A stretch of DNA of 64,000 nt from CAVROT01 sp963722905 (GTDB lineage: Bacteria; Pseudomonadota; Alphaproteobacteria; Rhodobacterales; Rhodobacteraceae): assembly GCA_963722905.1 (NCBI GenBank), contig CAVROT010000014.1:159719-223718 (forward strand). The letters are read 5' to 3'. Positions 26,114 to 35,499 of this stretch are shown piece after piece. The notes beneath the pieces are model-generated. The model was not told the DNA's origin. It ran no database searches and saw nothing but the letters and a program-made list of their open reading frames with translations. Positions within the stretch are counted from its first letter, which is position 1. The number at the start of each line of letters is the position of its first letter. The position numbers and the translations under genes are program-made.

Positions 26114-26602
26114 ATGGAGCCTTTCGAACCCATCGCCCGGGCCGCCGCCTCGGTCCTCCTCGTCGTGCTGCTGACCCGGCTGAACGGCCTCCGTTCGTTC
26201 TCGAAGATGTCGGGATTCGACTTCGTGACGACGGTGGCGACCGGGTCGGTCATCGCGACCGCCATCACGTCGGGCGGCGACGGATTCTGGGTGGCGATGC
26301 TGGGGCTGGTGGGGCTCTATCTGGTGCAGGCGGTCCTTGCCCAAGCGCGGAAATCGTCGGGGGGCGTAAAGGACGCGATGGACAACCGCCCGCTGCTTCT
26401 GATGGAGGACGGGCAGTTCCTGGAGCACAACATGCGTCGCGCCGGGATTGCCCACTCGGACGTATGGGCCAAGCTGCGCGCGGCCAACGCGATCAGGCCG
26501 CAGGACGTGCGCGCCGTGGTGCTGGAGACGACGGGCGACGTCAGTGTCCTTCACGGCGACGTTCCGGTTCCGCCCGACCTGCTGGACGGCGTCGTGCGCT
26601 AG
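26114..26602 (+). CDS. DUF421 (YetF-like) membrane protein
   Basis: A 162-residue protein with three N-terminal transmembrane segments, then a small soluble domain. The family motifs 'RLNGLRSFSKMSGFDFVTTVATGSVIA', 'NRPLLLMEDGQFLEHNMRRAGI' and 'IRPQDVRAVVLETTGDVSVLHG' are clear. DUF421 proteins are widespread; function is unknown. It is divergent from the DMT transporter gene. Confidence 0.9.
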   Translation: MEPFEPIARAAASVLLVVLLTRLNGLRSFSKMSGFDFVTTVATGSVIATAITSGGDGFWVAMLGLVGLYLVQAVLAQARKSSGGVKDAMDNRPLLLMEDGQFLEHNMRRAGIAHSDVWAKLRAANAIRPQDVRAVVLETTGDVSVLHGDVPVPPDLLDGVVR

Positions 26603-26794
26603 GACGGGGATCGGCGCGGCGGACTGCCCCCTGCGCGAGCGACCGGTGCCGCAGATCGCCACGAGGGCGGGACGGGTAGGGCGCGGCGGGGCGCCGGTTC
26701 CGACCGTCCCATCCCTCCCGTTCGTACCGCGGCCGGCGGCCGGGTCGCGGTATCGTCAGGCCTGTTTGCCGGGCTATTTCGGCGGCCGGCGGTG

Positions 26795-27448
26795 TCAGCC
26801 CCCGGCCCGCTCTCCGAAGATGGCCGAGCCGACGCGGACATGCGTGGCGCCCCGCGCGACGGCAGCCTCGAAATCGCCGCTCATGCCCATGCTCAGGCCG
26901 TCCAGCCCGTTGCGCCGCGCGATGTCGGCCAGCATGTCGAAATGCGTCGCCGGGTCGTCGCCGTCGGGCGGGATGCACATGGCGCCCGCCAGGGTCAGGT
27001 CCATCGCGTCACATTCGGCCAAGAAGGCGTCGGCATCGTCCGGCAGGACGCCTGCCTTCTGCGGTTCGGCGCCGGTGTTGACCTGCACCCAGAGCGCCGG
27101 GCAGGCGCCGGTTTCCTGCGCGATGCGCGCGACGGCGCGGGCCAGCTTGATGCGGTCCAGCGTCTGGATCGCGTCGAAGAGCGTCATCGCCTGGCGGGCC
27201 TTGTTGCTTTGCAGCGGGCCGATGAGATGCAGTTCGACCGGGCCGAATCGTTCGCGCAGGTCCGGCCACTTGCCCGCCGCCTCCTGCACCCGGTTTTCGC
27301 CGAAGACACGGTGCCCCTCCTCCAGCACCGCCTCGATCCGCGCCAGTGGCTGCACCTTGCTGACGGCCACCAGCGTCACCGCGCCCTGCGGACGGCCCGC
27401 GGAAGCCTCTGCCGCGCGCACGCGATCGGTGATCGCCCGAACGGTCAT
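26795..27448 (-). CDS. YggS-family pyridoxal-phosphate homeostasis protein
   Basis: A 217-residue PLP-binding protein (YggS/PROSC) that buffers free pyridoxal phosphate. It is a single TIM-barrel domain with the PLP Lys in 'VTLVAVSKVQPL' (about residue 31), 'FGENRVQEAAGKWPDL', 'LHLIGPLQSNKARQAM', 'QVNTGAEPQKAGV' and 'LSMGMSGDFEAAVARGATHVRVGSAIFG'. It overlaps the upstream sulfotransferase gene by 4 bp (ATGA), so the two are co-transcribed. Confidence 0.95.
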   Translation of the reverse strand: MTVRAITDRVRAAEASAGRPQGAVTLVAVSKVQPLARIEAVLEEGHRVFGENRVQEAAGKWPDLRERFGPVELHLIGPLQSNKARQAMTLFDAIQTLDRIKLARAVARIAQETGACPALWVQVNTGAEPQKAGVLPDDADAFLAECDAMDLTLAGAMCIPPDGDDPATHFDMLADIARRNGLDGLSMGMSGDFEAAVARGATHVRVGSAIFGERAGG

Positions 27449-28935
27449 GGCAGCAGGCCCCCCGCGGCCAGCGCGTCGGTGATCGGCGCCATTTCCCTGG
27501 CGTAGCGGCGCCACCCACCGGACGCGCCTGCGTGGATCGGCTGGCGCACCTGATGCAGCGACAGCGTCTCGATCCGGCGTTCGGTCCGGTGCGGGGTCAG
27601 ACAGGCGTCCTCCCACCCCAGCGCACAGGCCTCCAGCAAGGCGCGACTCTCGGCCTCGGGCGCGGCGACGAGGGCGTCGTAGTCCACCTCGGCGAAAGAC
27701 CCGGGCGCCGCGGCGTTCCAGAAGTCCAGCCAGCCGCGGAACATGCCGTAGGTCGAGACGAGGTCGTCCACGTCGTAGGCGTAGAGATGCCGCCCCTCGA
27801 CGAAGACCGACCGGTAGATCGACAGCAGAAGGTCGCGCGGATCGCGGCGCATGACGACGATGCGGGCGCCGGGCAGCAGCATCCGCAGCAGGCCGACGAT
27901 CTGAAAGCTCTGGATCGACTTGTCCACCAGCACCCGGTCGAATCGCAGCGACCGGCGCGCCGCGCGTTCGTAGGCCGCCGCAAAGCCGCGCAGCCGTTCG
28001 GGCGCCACGTCGGACAGCCGCGCAACGCCGCCCGTCGGTGCACGCAGGACGTCGCGGACCAGACGCATCGCATGCCCCATCTCGCCGCCGGCGCGGACCC
28101 GCGAATGGCTGGCGAGGATCTGCTCGACCAGCGTGGTGCCCGATCGCGGCAGGCCGGTGACGAAGATCGGCGTGACCCCGGCATCGTCACGGACCGGCGT
28201 GAAATCGGCTCCGGCGAACGCCTCCTTCAGACGCTCGGCCTGCATCAGCCGTTCTCGCATGTCGTAGGGGTGCAGCGCGCGCATCCCGGTGTTCGCCGGC
28301 ACGAGGTAGGAGAAGACAGCGCCGTGATCGCCCGCGTCCGCCGCGGCCTTGGCCATCGCAAAGCCCAGGTGCACGCGCGACAGACCCTTCACCGAAGGAT
28401 CGCGCCAGGCGCGACGCATGAGCCGGCGCATCGGATCGTCGGCGGCCAGCTTGCGGGTGGCAAGCGCCAGCCGGTACAGTTGGCCCTCGGCGGGCGCGCG
28501 CGCGATGGCAGCGTCGAAAACGGCGGCCGCGTCGTCGAAGCGGCCGATCTGCTGGAGGTACTGCCCCTTCCCGGCCAGGTGGGCGACCTTGTCCGGCTCG
28601 GCGGCGATGAGGGCGTTCAGCGTCGTGAGGGCGTCGTCCGGCCTGTCCGCAGCGATCTGCGCCTCGCTCAGCGCCTTCAGGATGGCCGGCTGGGCGGGCG
28701 CCAGCATCCGGGCGGCCGCCAGATGCGCGCAGGCCGCGACGGGGTCGCCGGCGGCCAGTTCGAGGCGACCCTGCTGATAGGGCACCTCGGCCCGGCCGGG
28801 CAGGCGCGGACGCAGCGCCGCGAAGGCCCTGCGAGCCGCGTCGATCCGCCCGGCGCGTGCCATCGCCAGCGCGCGGTCGTAATCGGCGGCGGCCGGTGCC
28901 GGGCCCTCGACGGGCGGCTTTGCCTGTGTCGTCAT
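27445..28935 (-). CDS. TPR-repeat sulfotransferase family protein
   Basis: A 496-residue protein. Residues 15-160 form several TPR-like helix pairs. From about 255 a sulfotransferase domain begins, with the 5'-phosphosulfate loop 'GLPRSGTTLVEQIL' (261-274), then 'VLVDKSIQSFQIVGLLRMLLPGARIVVMRRDPRDLLLSIY', the 3'-phosphate-binding segment. It should use PAPS; the acceptor (sugar, lipid or protein) is unknown. Such TPR fusions are common in marine alphaproteobacteria. It overlaps yggS by 4 bp; the porin terminator lies just upstream. Confidence 0.88.
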   Translation of the reverse strand: MTTQAKPPVEGPAPAAADYDRALAMARAGRIDAARRAFAALRPRLPGRAEVPYQQGRLELAAGDPVAACAHLAAARMLAPAQPAILKALSEAQIAADRPDDALTTLNALIAAEPDKVAHLAGKGQYLQQIGRFDDAAAVFDAAIARAPAEGQLYRLALATRKLAADDPMRRLMRRAWRDPSVKGLSRVHLGFAMAKAAADAGDHGAVFSYLVPANTGMRALHPYDMRERLMQAERLKEAFAGADFTPVRDDAGVTPIFVTGLPRSGTTLVEQILASHSRVRAGGEMGHAMRLVRDVLRAPTGGVARLSDVAPERLRGFAAAYERAARRSLRFDRVLVDKSIQSFQIVGLLRMLLPGARIVVMRRDPRDLLLSIYRSVFVEGRHLYAYDVDDLVSTYGMFRGWLDFWNAAAPGSFAEVDYDALVAAPEAESRALLEACALGWEDACLTPHRTERRIETLSLHQVRQPIHAGASGGWRRYAREMAPITDALAAGGLLP

Positions 28936-28955
28936 GGGGCACCCCGCGGACGTGG

Positions 28956-28982
28956 AAAGGGGCAGGCCATGCGGCCCGCCCC
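28956..28982 (-). terminator. Intrinsic terminator of the porin gene
   Basis: On the minus strand GGGGCGGGCC (28982-28973), loop GCAT, GGCCTGCCCC (28968-28959) form a 10-bp stem with one G-U pair, followed by TTT, 27 bp after the porin stop. Confidence 0.75.
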
Positions 28983-29009
28983 CCAGAGGATAGTCCGATC
29001 CGGGTGGGA

Positions 29010-30050
29010 TCAGAAGGACATCGCGATACCGAACGAGTAGCTGTCGTCGTCGTCGTCGTTGTCGTCGCCGTCGACGTCCGACTTGCCGTAGCCGGCCTGC
29101 AGGACGGCGCCGCCGCCCAGGTCGTAGTTGGCCACGAGGCCGAAGCCCGACGAGTCGTTGTCGTCGCCGTCGACTTCGTTCGCGCCGTAGTTCATGGCCA
29201 CGCCGATGCCCTGGAATTCGTAGCCGAGGCCGATAGCGTAGTGGTCGCTGTCGCCGGAATCGTCGTTCTCGAGCTTGGAGTAGTTCAGGATGGCGCGCAG
29301 GCCGAAGGCCAGCGTGGCGTCGGCGGACATGCCGTAGATGTCCTGATTGTCGTTGGTCTGGTAGCCGAACGCCAGGCCGACCGCGGTGCCGGCAAATTCG
29401 GTGTTGTACTTGAAGCCGATGCCGAGGACGGCGTCGTCGTCCAGCTCGTCCAGGTCGTCGACCAGCTCTTCGTCGCTGCCCGTGAGGTCTGCGATTTCGG
29501 CCGACAGGGCGACCGAGAAGTCACCGAGGGTGTAGTCGTAGCGCGCGATCTGGCCGTCGTAGGTGCCGTCGAGGCCGGAGTTGTACGAGAAGCCCGCGTG
29601 CGAGGTGTGGTCGTCGTTGATCGAGACGAGGATGCCCACTTCCTGCATCGCCCAGTCGAACGCGCCGTCGGTGTCGCCCATCGTCAGCGTGCCGAACGCG
29701 CCGGAGACGAAGATGCTCTCGCCGCCCTGCGTGGAGTTGTCGAAGGCCGGCGAACCGCCGACGGAGATGTCCTCGGGCGCGCCCGTTTCTTCGTTGACGG
29801 CGACAGGAAGCGTCCGGTCGGTGTCGGACTCGTCCAGGTCGATGCTGGCACCGAAGGTCAGGCCGTTGTCCGTCTCGCCGGTCATCGTGAAGGTGACGTC
29901 GATGTCGGTGTGGAACTGCAGGTCAGCGTCGGCGTACCCGCCGCCGAAGACGCCCATTTCGGCAAAGCCGGAGATCGTGACAGCGTCCTGCGCCGAGGCG
30001 ACGGCAGCCGAGGCCACCAGGGCCGTCGTTGCGAAGAGTACCTTTTTCAT
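29010..30050 (-). CDS. Rhodobacter-type outer-membrane porin
   Basis: A 346-residue precursor with a signal peptide (1-20, cleaved after ASA) and a Gram-negative porin barrel: alternating amphipathic strands, 'TISGFAEMGVFGG' at the start of the mature protein and a C-terminal 'YSFGIAMSF' ending in Phe for BAM recognition. Loops are very Asp-rich, including a run near the C-terminus, implying a strongly acidic surface or Ca binding and perhaps a marine or halotolerant lifestyle. It forms a general diffusion channel. A good ribosome-binding site (GAGGAAG) precedes ATG 30050, and the gene has its own promoter and terminator. Confidence 0.93.
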   Translation of the reverse strand: MKKVLFATTALVASAAVASAQDAVTISGFAEMGVFGGGYADADLQFHTDIDVTFTMTGETDNGLTFGASIDLDESDTDRTLPVAVNEETGAPEDISVGGSPAFDNSTQGGESIFVSGAFGTLTMGDTDGAFDWAMQEVGILVSINDDHTSHAGFSYNSGLDGTYDGQIARYDYTLGDFSVALSAEIADLTGSDEELVDDLDELDDDAVLGIGFKYNTEFAGTAVGLAFGYQTNDNQDIYGMSADATLAFGLRAILNYSKLENDDSGDSDHYAIGLGYEFQGIGVAMNYGANEVDGDDNDSSGFGLVANYDLGGGAVLQAGYGKSDVDGDDNDDDDDSYSFGIAMSF

Positions 30051-30109
30051 GGACTTCCTCTTTCATGAAAGGTGGACCCCAATCCGCTCGTCGAATTGAG
30101 AATGCGGCC

Positions 30110-30137
30110 ATTTCACGCTTGGAGGCCTGCAAATCAA
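30110..30137 (-). promoter_or_regulatory. Probable porin promoter
   Basis: On the minus strand TTGATT (30137-30132) and TGAAAT (30115-30110) are 16 bases apart, 60 bp upstream of the porin start. Between promoter and start codon lies the perfect 12-bp palindrome CTTTCATGAAAG (30060-30071). Confidence 0.4.
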
Positions 30138-30308
30138 GCGAAACGGGCACCCAAAGATTAACGCCTCGCCACTGGTGCGCTCGCGCCACAGTGATCGCGC
30201 CGGAGCGCGGGCGTGACCGGCCGGCGCACCTGCGGCCCCCGAAAACCGAGGTTGCCCCAGAGCGGTCGCTTGCCTATCAAAACGCAACATCACGGGGACC
30301 GCGACATC

Positions 30309-30833
30309 ATGTGCCACGCCAGACGCCGCCGGTTGGCCCTAGCGACGCTTCTCGCTGCTGCGACCGCGCTGACCGGCTGCGCCGCCGGCGGGCCCCGCCT
30401 GACGGGCGACGAGCTGTCGGCCGAGATCGCGCGGGAGAAGCGGCGCAATCCCACCCTCACCGACGAGGAGGCGCGCTACCGCGCCGGGCGGTCGTCGCTG
30501 CTGGACCTCTTCACCAACGCCGATCCGCCCAATACCACCATCGAGGTGAACAAGTACCTGTGGAACGCCGCGCAGGAGGTGCTGGACTTCCTCCCCGTCG
30601 AACGTGTCGATCCGTTCTCTGGCGTGCTGGTCTATGGTTACGGCACGCCGCCGGGCGGCGGGCAGGCATACCGCGCGACGGTCTACGTCCAGGATCCGGC
30701 GCTGGACGCGCGGTCGCTCAACATCGCGCTGGCCACAAGGTCGGGTCCGGCCAGCGCCGCCACCGTCCGCGCGGTCGAGGATGCGGTTCTGACCCGCGCC
30801 CGGCAGTTGCGGATCCGCGACGGTCGGCTCTGA
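30309..30833 (+). CDS. DUF3576 domain-containing lipoprotein
   Basis: A 174-residue protein with a basic, hydrophobic signal sequence and lipobox LTGC (Cys near residue 21). The conserved body 'DPPNTTIEVNKYLWNAAQEVLDFLPVERVDPFSGVLVYGYGTPPGG' is diagnostic of DUF3576, a family of alphaproteobacterial envelope lipoproteins of unknown function. ATG 30309 gives a normal lipoprotein signal; the upstream extension of the frame is not signal-like. It is divergent from the porin gene. Confidence 0.88.
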   Translation: MCHARRRRLALATLLAAATALTGCAAGGPRLTGDELSAEIAREKRRNPTLTDEEARYRAGRSSLLDLFTNADPPNTTIEVNKYLWNAAQEVLDFLPVERVDPFSGVLVYGYGTPPGGGQAYRATVYVQDPALDARSLNIALATRSGPASAATVRAVEDAVLTRARQLRIRDGRL

Positions 30834-30917
30834 ATCAATTCGGCGGTCCAGTACGGACGGGCGACTGTCCGTTCTGCCCGGAAGACCGTGCCTGACCGCG
30901 CCGCTCGCGCGCGGGCG

Positions 30918-32177
30918 TCACGACACGCCTCGCAGCGGCGGCTGACCGGAGAAGCCGTCGATCCATTCGAACTGGCGCGGCAGGCAGACCGACGACAGGT
31001 CGTAGTGCGTGCGCACATGGCGCCGCGCGGCGCGGCCCAGCGTCCGGCGCAGATCGGCATCGCCGCACAGCCTCTCGATCCGGTCGACCATGCCCGTGCC
31101 GTCGAAGAAGTCGTGCAGCAGCGCGGTGCGGCCGTCCTCCAGCACCTCGCGCACGGGTGCGGTGTCGCTGGCGACGATGGCGCATTCGCAGGCCATCGCC
31201 TCCATCAGCGACCAGCTGAGCACGAAGGGGTAGGTCAGGTAGACATGCACCCGGCTGACCTGCAGGATCTCCAGAAACAGGGTGCGCGGCACCCGCCCGG
31301 TGAAATGCACGCGGTTCCACGCGGGCGTGGGGATGCGGCCGCGCACCTCGTCGATCATCGCCTGCTTCCATGTCCCGCCGTTCCGCGGGCCCGCGCCGTA
31401 GCTGACCCCGTCGTCGCCCACGATCACGACCCGGGCCTTGGGCCTTCGCTTCAGCAGGTCCGGCAAAGCCCGCATGAAGATATGGAAGCCGCGGTAGGGC
31501 TCCAGGTTGCGGTTCACGAAGGTGACCACCTCGTCCTCGGGTCCCAGCACGGGACCGCCCGGCAGCGACGCCGCGGTGCCGCGGGCGGGGGCGACGGCGG
31601 CGGTGTCGATGCCGTCGTGGACGATGGAGATCCTGCGCGCCAGCCGCTTGGGCCAGCCGGCGGCCTGCCAGCGCGTCGGGGAGATCCCTGCGTCCGCGCG
31701 TTCCAGCTGCATGCGCATGGCGAGGTTCTTCATGTCCATGCGGTGGACGCGGCCGATCTCCTCGCCCTGTTCGAACTCGGGGTCGAAACCGATGTCGGCG
31801 CCGTCGCCGCGGTAGAAGAATTCGCAGAAGACCCCGGTGCGCGCCTCCGGCCAGACGTCGCCGAGGTAGAGCGCTTCGCCCCAGCCAGAATGGGCGACGA
31901 TCACGTCCGGTACGTAGCCCTGATTTCGCAGGGCGAGGGCCGCCCGGTAGGCGGCGGTACCGCGGTGCACGGCAGTGTTCATCGTGGTGAGCCAAGGGTG
32001 ATGCTTCTGCCCCTCGGGCGGTGTCCAAGGGTAGGAGTGAACCGTGACGCCACGCCACGTCATCTCGGCCTCGAATCGCGACGACAGCGCCGCGACCTCG
32101 TGGCCGGCCGCGACCAGGGCGGGTGCGAGATGCGCGAACTGACCGGGGAAATTCTGGTGAACGAACAGGATTTTCAT
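30918..32177 (-). CDS. Glycosyltransferase family 4 protein
   Basis: A 419-residue cytoplasmic GT-B enzyme. The N-terminal Rossmann half begins 'MKILFVHQNFPGQFAHLAPAL'. The C-terminal half shows 'VTFVNRNLEPYRGFHIFMRALPDLLKRRPKARVVIVG', 'FTGRVPRTLFLEILQVSRVHVYLTYPFVLSWSLMEAMACE' (the E-x7-E-like nucleotide-sugar site) and 'SDTAPVREVLEDGRTALL'. It probably adds sugars in polysaccharide or glycolipid synthesis; donor and acceptor are unknown. ATG 32177 is preferred over ATG 32189 since the fold starts immediately. Confidence 0.9.
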   Translation of the reverse strand: MKILFVHQNFPGQFAHLAPALVAAGHEVAALSSRFEAEMTWRGVTVHSYPWTPPEGQKHHPWLTTMNTAVHRGTAAYRAALALRNQGYVPDVIVAHSGWGEALYLGDVWPEARTGVFCEFFYRGDGADIGFDPEFEQGEEIGRVHRMDMKNLAMRMQLERADAGISPTRWQAAGWPKRLARRISIVHDGIDTAAVAPARGTAASLPGGPVLGPEDEVVTFVNRNLEPYRGFHIFMRALPDLLKRRPKARVVIVGDDGVSYGAGPRNGGTWKQAMIDEVRGRIPTPAWNRVHFTGRVPRTLFLEILQVSRVHVYLTYPFVLSWSLMEAMACECAIVASDTAPVREVLEDGRTALLHDFFDGTGMVDRIERLCGDADLRRTLGRAARRHVRTHYDLSSVCLPRQFEWIDGFSGQPPLRGVS

Positions 32178-32358
32178 CGGCGGATCCACCCCAGGCTGCA
32201 GGCTCTATAATCTTCTCGCGCGACGGCCTCCACCCGGACCGTTCGCGGGGGTGGACCGTTGTGGCGCGCGCGCCTATCACGACAGGCGGCCCGGCCCGCC
32301 CGCCCCGACCCGGCCCGCGCCAATCCTTCCTTTCCGCCCCAGTCCAGGACCGCCCCAG

Positions 32359-34920
32359 ATGCAACGCTACGACGCCGGCCAGATCGAACGGAAATGGCAG
32401 GACGCCTGGGACGCCGCCGGCTGCTTCGTTGCGCGGATCGACCCCGACCGTCCGAAATACTACGTGCTGGAGATGTTTCCCTATCCGTCGGGGGATCTGC
32501 ACATCGGCCACGTGCGCAACTACGCGATGGGCGACCTGGTGGCGCGCTACAAGATCGCCACCGGCCACGCCGTCCTGCATCCCATGGGATGGGACGCGTT
32601 CGGCCTTCCGGCCGAGAACGCCAGCATCGAGCGCGGTATCCACCCCGCAGAATGGACCCGCAGCAACATCGAGCGGATGAAGGCCCAGTTCCGCACCCTC
32701 GGCCTGTCGCTGGACTGGTCGCGGGAGGTCGCGACCTGCGACCCCGAGTATTACGGCCGACAGCAGGCGCTGTTCCTCGACATGATGGAAGCGGGCCTCG
32801 CCTATCGCAAGGCAGCCGTCGTGAACTGGGACCCGGTCGACATGACGGTGCTGGCCAACGAGCAGGTCGAGGACGGGCGCGGCTGGCGCTCCGGCGCGGT
32901 GGTGGAGCGGCGCGAGCTGACGCAGTGGTTCTTTCGCATCTCGGAATACTCGGACGAGCTTCTGTCGGCTCTGGACGGTCTGGACAACTGGCCCGAGAAG
33001 GTCCGCACGATGCAGGCCAACTGGATCGGCCGGTCGCGCGGGCTGCAGTTCGCGTTCGGCCTGACGGACGGCCCGGCGGACAGCCTCGGGGGCCACGACC
33101 GCATCGAGGTCTACACCACCCGTCCCGACACGCTGATGGGCGCGTCCTTCGTGGCCGTCGCCCCGGATCATCCGCTTGCCCGGGCGCTGGAGGCCGGGAA
33201 CCCCGACCTCGCCGCCTTCAACGCCGGGTGCCGCGCGATGGGCACTGCCGAGGAGGAGATGGAGAAGGCCGAGAAGAAGGGCTTCGACACCGGGCTCACC
33301 GTGCGCCACCCCTTCGACATGGCGTGGGAACTGCCGGTCTACGTCGCGAACTTCATCCTGATGGACTACGGCACCGGCGCCATCTTCGGCTGCCCCGCAC
33401 ACGACCAGCGCGACCTCGACTTCGCGCGCAAGTACGGGTTGCCGGTCGTCAGCACCTTCGCGCCCGCTGCGGACGAGGGGCGCGACCTGCCCGAGGACGG
33501 CGGCGACGCTTACGTGCCGCCCAAGTCCGAGCCGGTGATCTACCTGCGCGGCTTCGCCGGCGGGACCGAGCAGTCGGGCGACGCCGCCATAGACGCGGCC
33601 ATCGCGTTCTGCGAGGCGAATGGGGTCGGCACCGGCGTCACCAAGTACCGCCTGCGCGACTGGGGGCTGAGCCGACAGCGGTATTGGGGCTGCCCGATCC
33701 CGGTGGTGCATTGCGAGGCCTGCGGCGTGGTGCCAGAGCAGCGCGAGAACCTGCCGGTCCGGCTGCCGCTTGACGTGACGTTCGACCGTCCAGGCAACCC
33801 GCTGGACCGCCACCCGTGGCGCGACACCGCCTGCCCCGCCTGCGGCGGCCCGGCCCGGCGCGAGACCGACACGATGGATACGTTCGTGGATTCGTCGTGG
33901 TACTACGCCCGCTTCACCGCGCCTCACGCCACGACCCCCACCGACATGGAGGCTGCCGCCTACTGGATGAACGTCGACCAGTATATCGGCGGGGTCGAGC
34001 ACGCGATCCTGCACCTGCTCTATTCGCGATTCTTCGCCCGCGCCATGCACGCCACCGGCCACCTGCCCGCGGACGCGATCGAGCCGTTCGACGCCCTCTT
34101 CACGCAAGGGATGGTGACGCACGAGATCTACCTCACCCGCGATCCGAACGGACGCCCGGTCTATCATCTGCCCTCCGACGTATCCGACCGACGGCTCGCC
34201 GACGGCACCGAGGTCGAGGTGGTCCCCTCCGCCAAGATGTCGAAGTCCAAACGCAATGTCGTCGACCCCGTCGGCATCGTGGAGCGCTACGGCGCCGACA
34301 CCGCGCGCTGGTTCGTCCTCAGCGACAGCCCGCCCGAGCGCGACGTCGAATGGACCGCCAGCGGCGCCGAGGCGGCGTCCAAGCACCTCGCCCGGGTCTG
34401 GCGCGTCGCGGCCGAGGCGACCGAGGCGCCGGAGGCCGGCACCGGCGACGCGGATCTCATCCGCGCGACCCATCGCGCCATCCGCGACGTGACGGTCAAC
34501 ATCGACAGCTTCGGTTTCAACGTCGCCATCGCGAACCTCTACAGTTTCACGGCGGCGCTGCAGAAGTCCCCGGCGGGCCGCGAGGCGCGGACCTTCGCCG
34601 CGCGCACGCTGGCCCAGCTCATGGCCCCGATGACGCCGCATCTGGCCGAGGAGATGTGGGAGGTGCTGGGCGGCGCGGGTCTCTGCGTCACGGCGCCCTG
34701 GCCGCAGGCCGACCCGGCGCAGCTGATCGAAGCGGACGTGACCATGCCGGTGCAGATCAACGGCAAGCGCCGGACCGAGATCACCGTCCCCCGCGACATG
34801 GACCGGGCCGATGTCGAGGCCGCCGCGCTGGCCACCGATGCCGTGGCGCGCGCTCTGGGCGGCGCCGCCCCGCGAAAACTGATCGTCGTGCCCGGTCGGA
34901 TCGTGAATGTCGTGGTCTGA
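32359..34920 (+). CDS. leuS: Leucine-tRNA ligase
   Basis: LeuRS, 853 residues, a class I synthetase charging tRNA-Leu. Motifs: 'PYPSGDLHIGHVRNYAMGDL' (HIGH), an editing domain around residues 220-410 with 'TTRPDTLMGASF' and the C-terminal 'MDYGTGAIFGCPAHDQRD', then 'YIGGVEHAILHLLYSRFF', 'KMSKSKRNVVDP' (KMSKS) and an anticodon-binding tail. ATG 32359 fits homologues; the longer upstream frame is not conserved-looking. It heads a plus-strand group with lptE, holA and a GST gene. Confidence 0.98.
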   Translation: MQRYDAGQIERKWQDAWDAAGCFVARIDPDRPKYYVLEMFPYPSGDLHIGHVRNYAMGDLVARYKIATGHAVLHPMGWDAFGLPAENASIERGIHPAEWTRSNIERMKAQFRTLGLSLDWSREVATCDPEYYGRQQALFLDMMEAGLAYRKAAVVNWDPVDMTVLANEQVEDGRGWRSGAVVERRELTQWFFRISEYSDELLSALDGLDNWPEKVRTMQANWIGRSRGLQFAFGLTDGPADSLGGHDRIEVYTTRPDTLMGASFVAVAPDHPLARALEAGNPDLAAFNAGCRAMGTAEEEMEKAEKKGFDTGLTVRHPFDMAWELPVYVANFILMDYGTGAIFGCPAHDQRDLDFARKYGLPVVSTFAPAADEGRDLPEDGGDAYVPPKSEPVIYLRGFAGGTEQSGDAAIDAAIAFCEANGVGTGVTKYRLRDWGLSRQRYWGCPIPVVHCEACGVVPEQRENLPVRLPLDVTFDRPGNPLDRHPWRDTACPACGGPARRETDTMDTFVDSSWYYARFTAPHATTPTDMEAAAYWMNVDQYIGGVEHAILHLLYSRFFARAMHATGHLPADAIEPFDALFTQGMVTHEIYLTRDPNGRPVYHLPSDVSDRRLADGTEVEVVPSAKMSKSKRNVVDPVGIVERYGADTARWFVLSDSPPERDVEWTASGAEAASKHLARVWRVAAEATEAPEAGTGDADLIRATHRAIRDVTVNIDSFGFNVAIANLYSFTAALQKSPAGREARTFAARTLAQLMAPMTPHLAEEMWEVLGGAGLCVTAPWPQADPAQLIEADVTMPVQINGKRRTEITVPRDMDRADVEAAALATDAVARALGGAAPRKLIVVPGRIVNVVV

Positions 34921-34974
34921 CCGCCCGCCGGCGCCGCGCGTTCCGCGCCGCGGACCCGCGTCGGGGCCGGGCGG

Positions 34975-35499
34975 ATGACCCCGACCCGCCGGGCGGCGGT
35001 GCTGGCCTTGCTGGCCGTCGCCGGCTGCGGGTTCACGCCGGTCTACGGCCCCGGCGGTGGCGCAAGCGGCCTTGCGGGGCAGATTGCCGTCGATCCGCCG
35101 GTCGATGCCGAGAGCTACGCGCTGGTGCAACGGCTGGAAGAGCGTCTGGGCGCGGCGCAGGCCCCGCTCTATCGTCTGTCGGCCAGCCTCGCCTTTGAAG
35201 AGGACGGGCTGGGCGTGACCCCGGACCAGGAGATCACCCGATTTCAGATCCCGGGCCGGCTGACCTACGCGCTGGTCCGCGACGCCGACGGCGCAACCGT
35301 GGCGCAGGGCACCGTCGACAGCTTCACCGCCTATTCCGCGCCGGTGTTCGACAACACCCGCGGCTCTATCGCGGGCAACACCGTGTCGGTCCTGACCGCG
35401 CAATCGGACGCGCGGCGGCGGCTGGCGGTGATCCTGGCCGACCGGCTGGTGGCGCGCCTGCTGGCCACCGCGTCCGACTGGCGCGGACCCGCGCCGTGA
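34975..35499 (+). CDS. lptE: LPS-assembly lipoprotein LptE
   Basis: A 174-residue outer-membrane lipoprotein that plugs and supports LptD in LPS export. Lipobox VAGC near residue 18, followed by the family hallmark 'GFTPVYGPGG'. The body is a small alpha/beta domain with 'YRLSASLAFEEDGLGVTPDQEITRFQI' and a C-terminal helix 'SDARRRLAVILADRLVARLLA'. It sits between leuS and holA, the conserved leuS-lptE-holA order of proteobacteria. It overlaps holA by 4 bp (GTGA). Confidence 0.93.
   Translation: MTPTRRAAVLALLAVAGCGFTPVYGPGGGASGLAGQIAVDPPVDAESYALVQRLEERLGAAQAPLYRLSASLAFEEDGLGVTPDQEITRFQIPGRLTYALVRDADGATVAQGTVDSFTAYSAPVFDNTRGSIAGNTVSVLTAQSDARRRLAVILADRLVARLLATASDWRGPAP

Noticed and set aside
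30835..35403. Very long (1,522-codon) minus-strand open frame antisense to leuS
   Set aside because: It is the antisense shadow of leuS and the GT4 gene in GC-rich DNA; composition is His/Arg/Asp/Gly-biased and no domain is visible.
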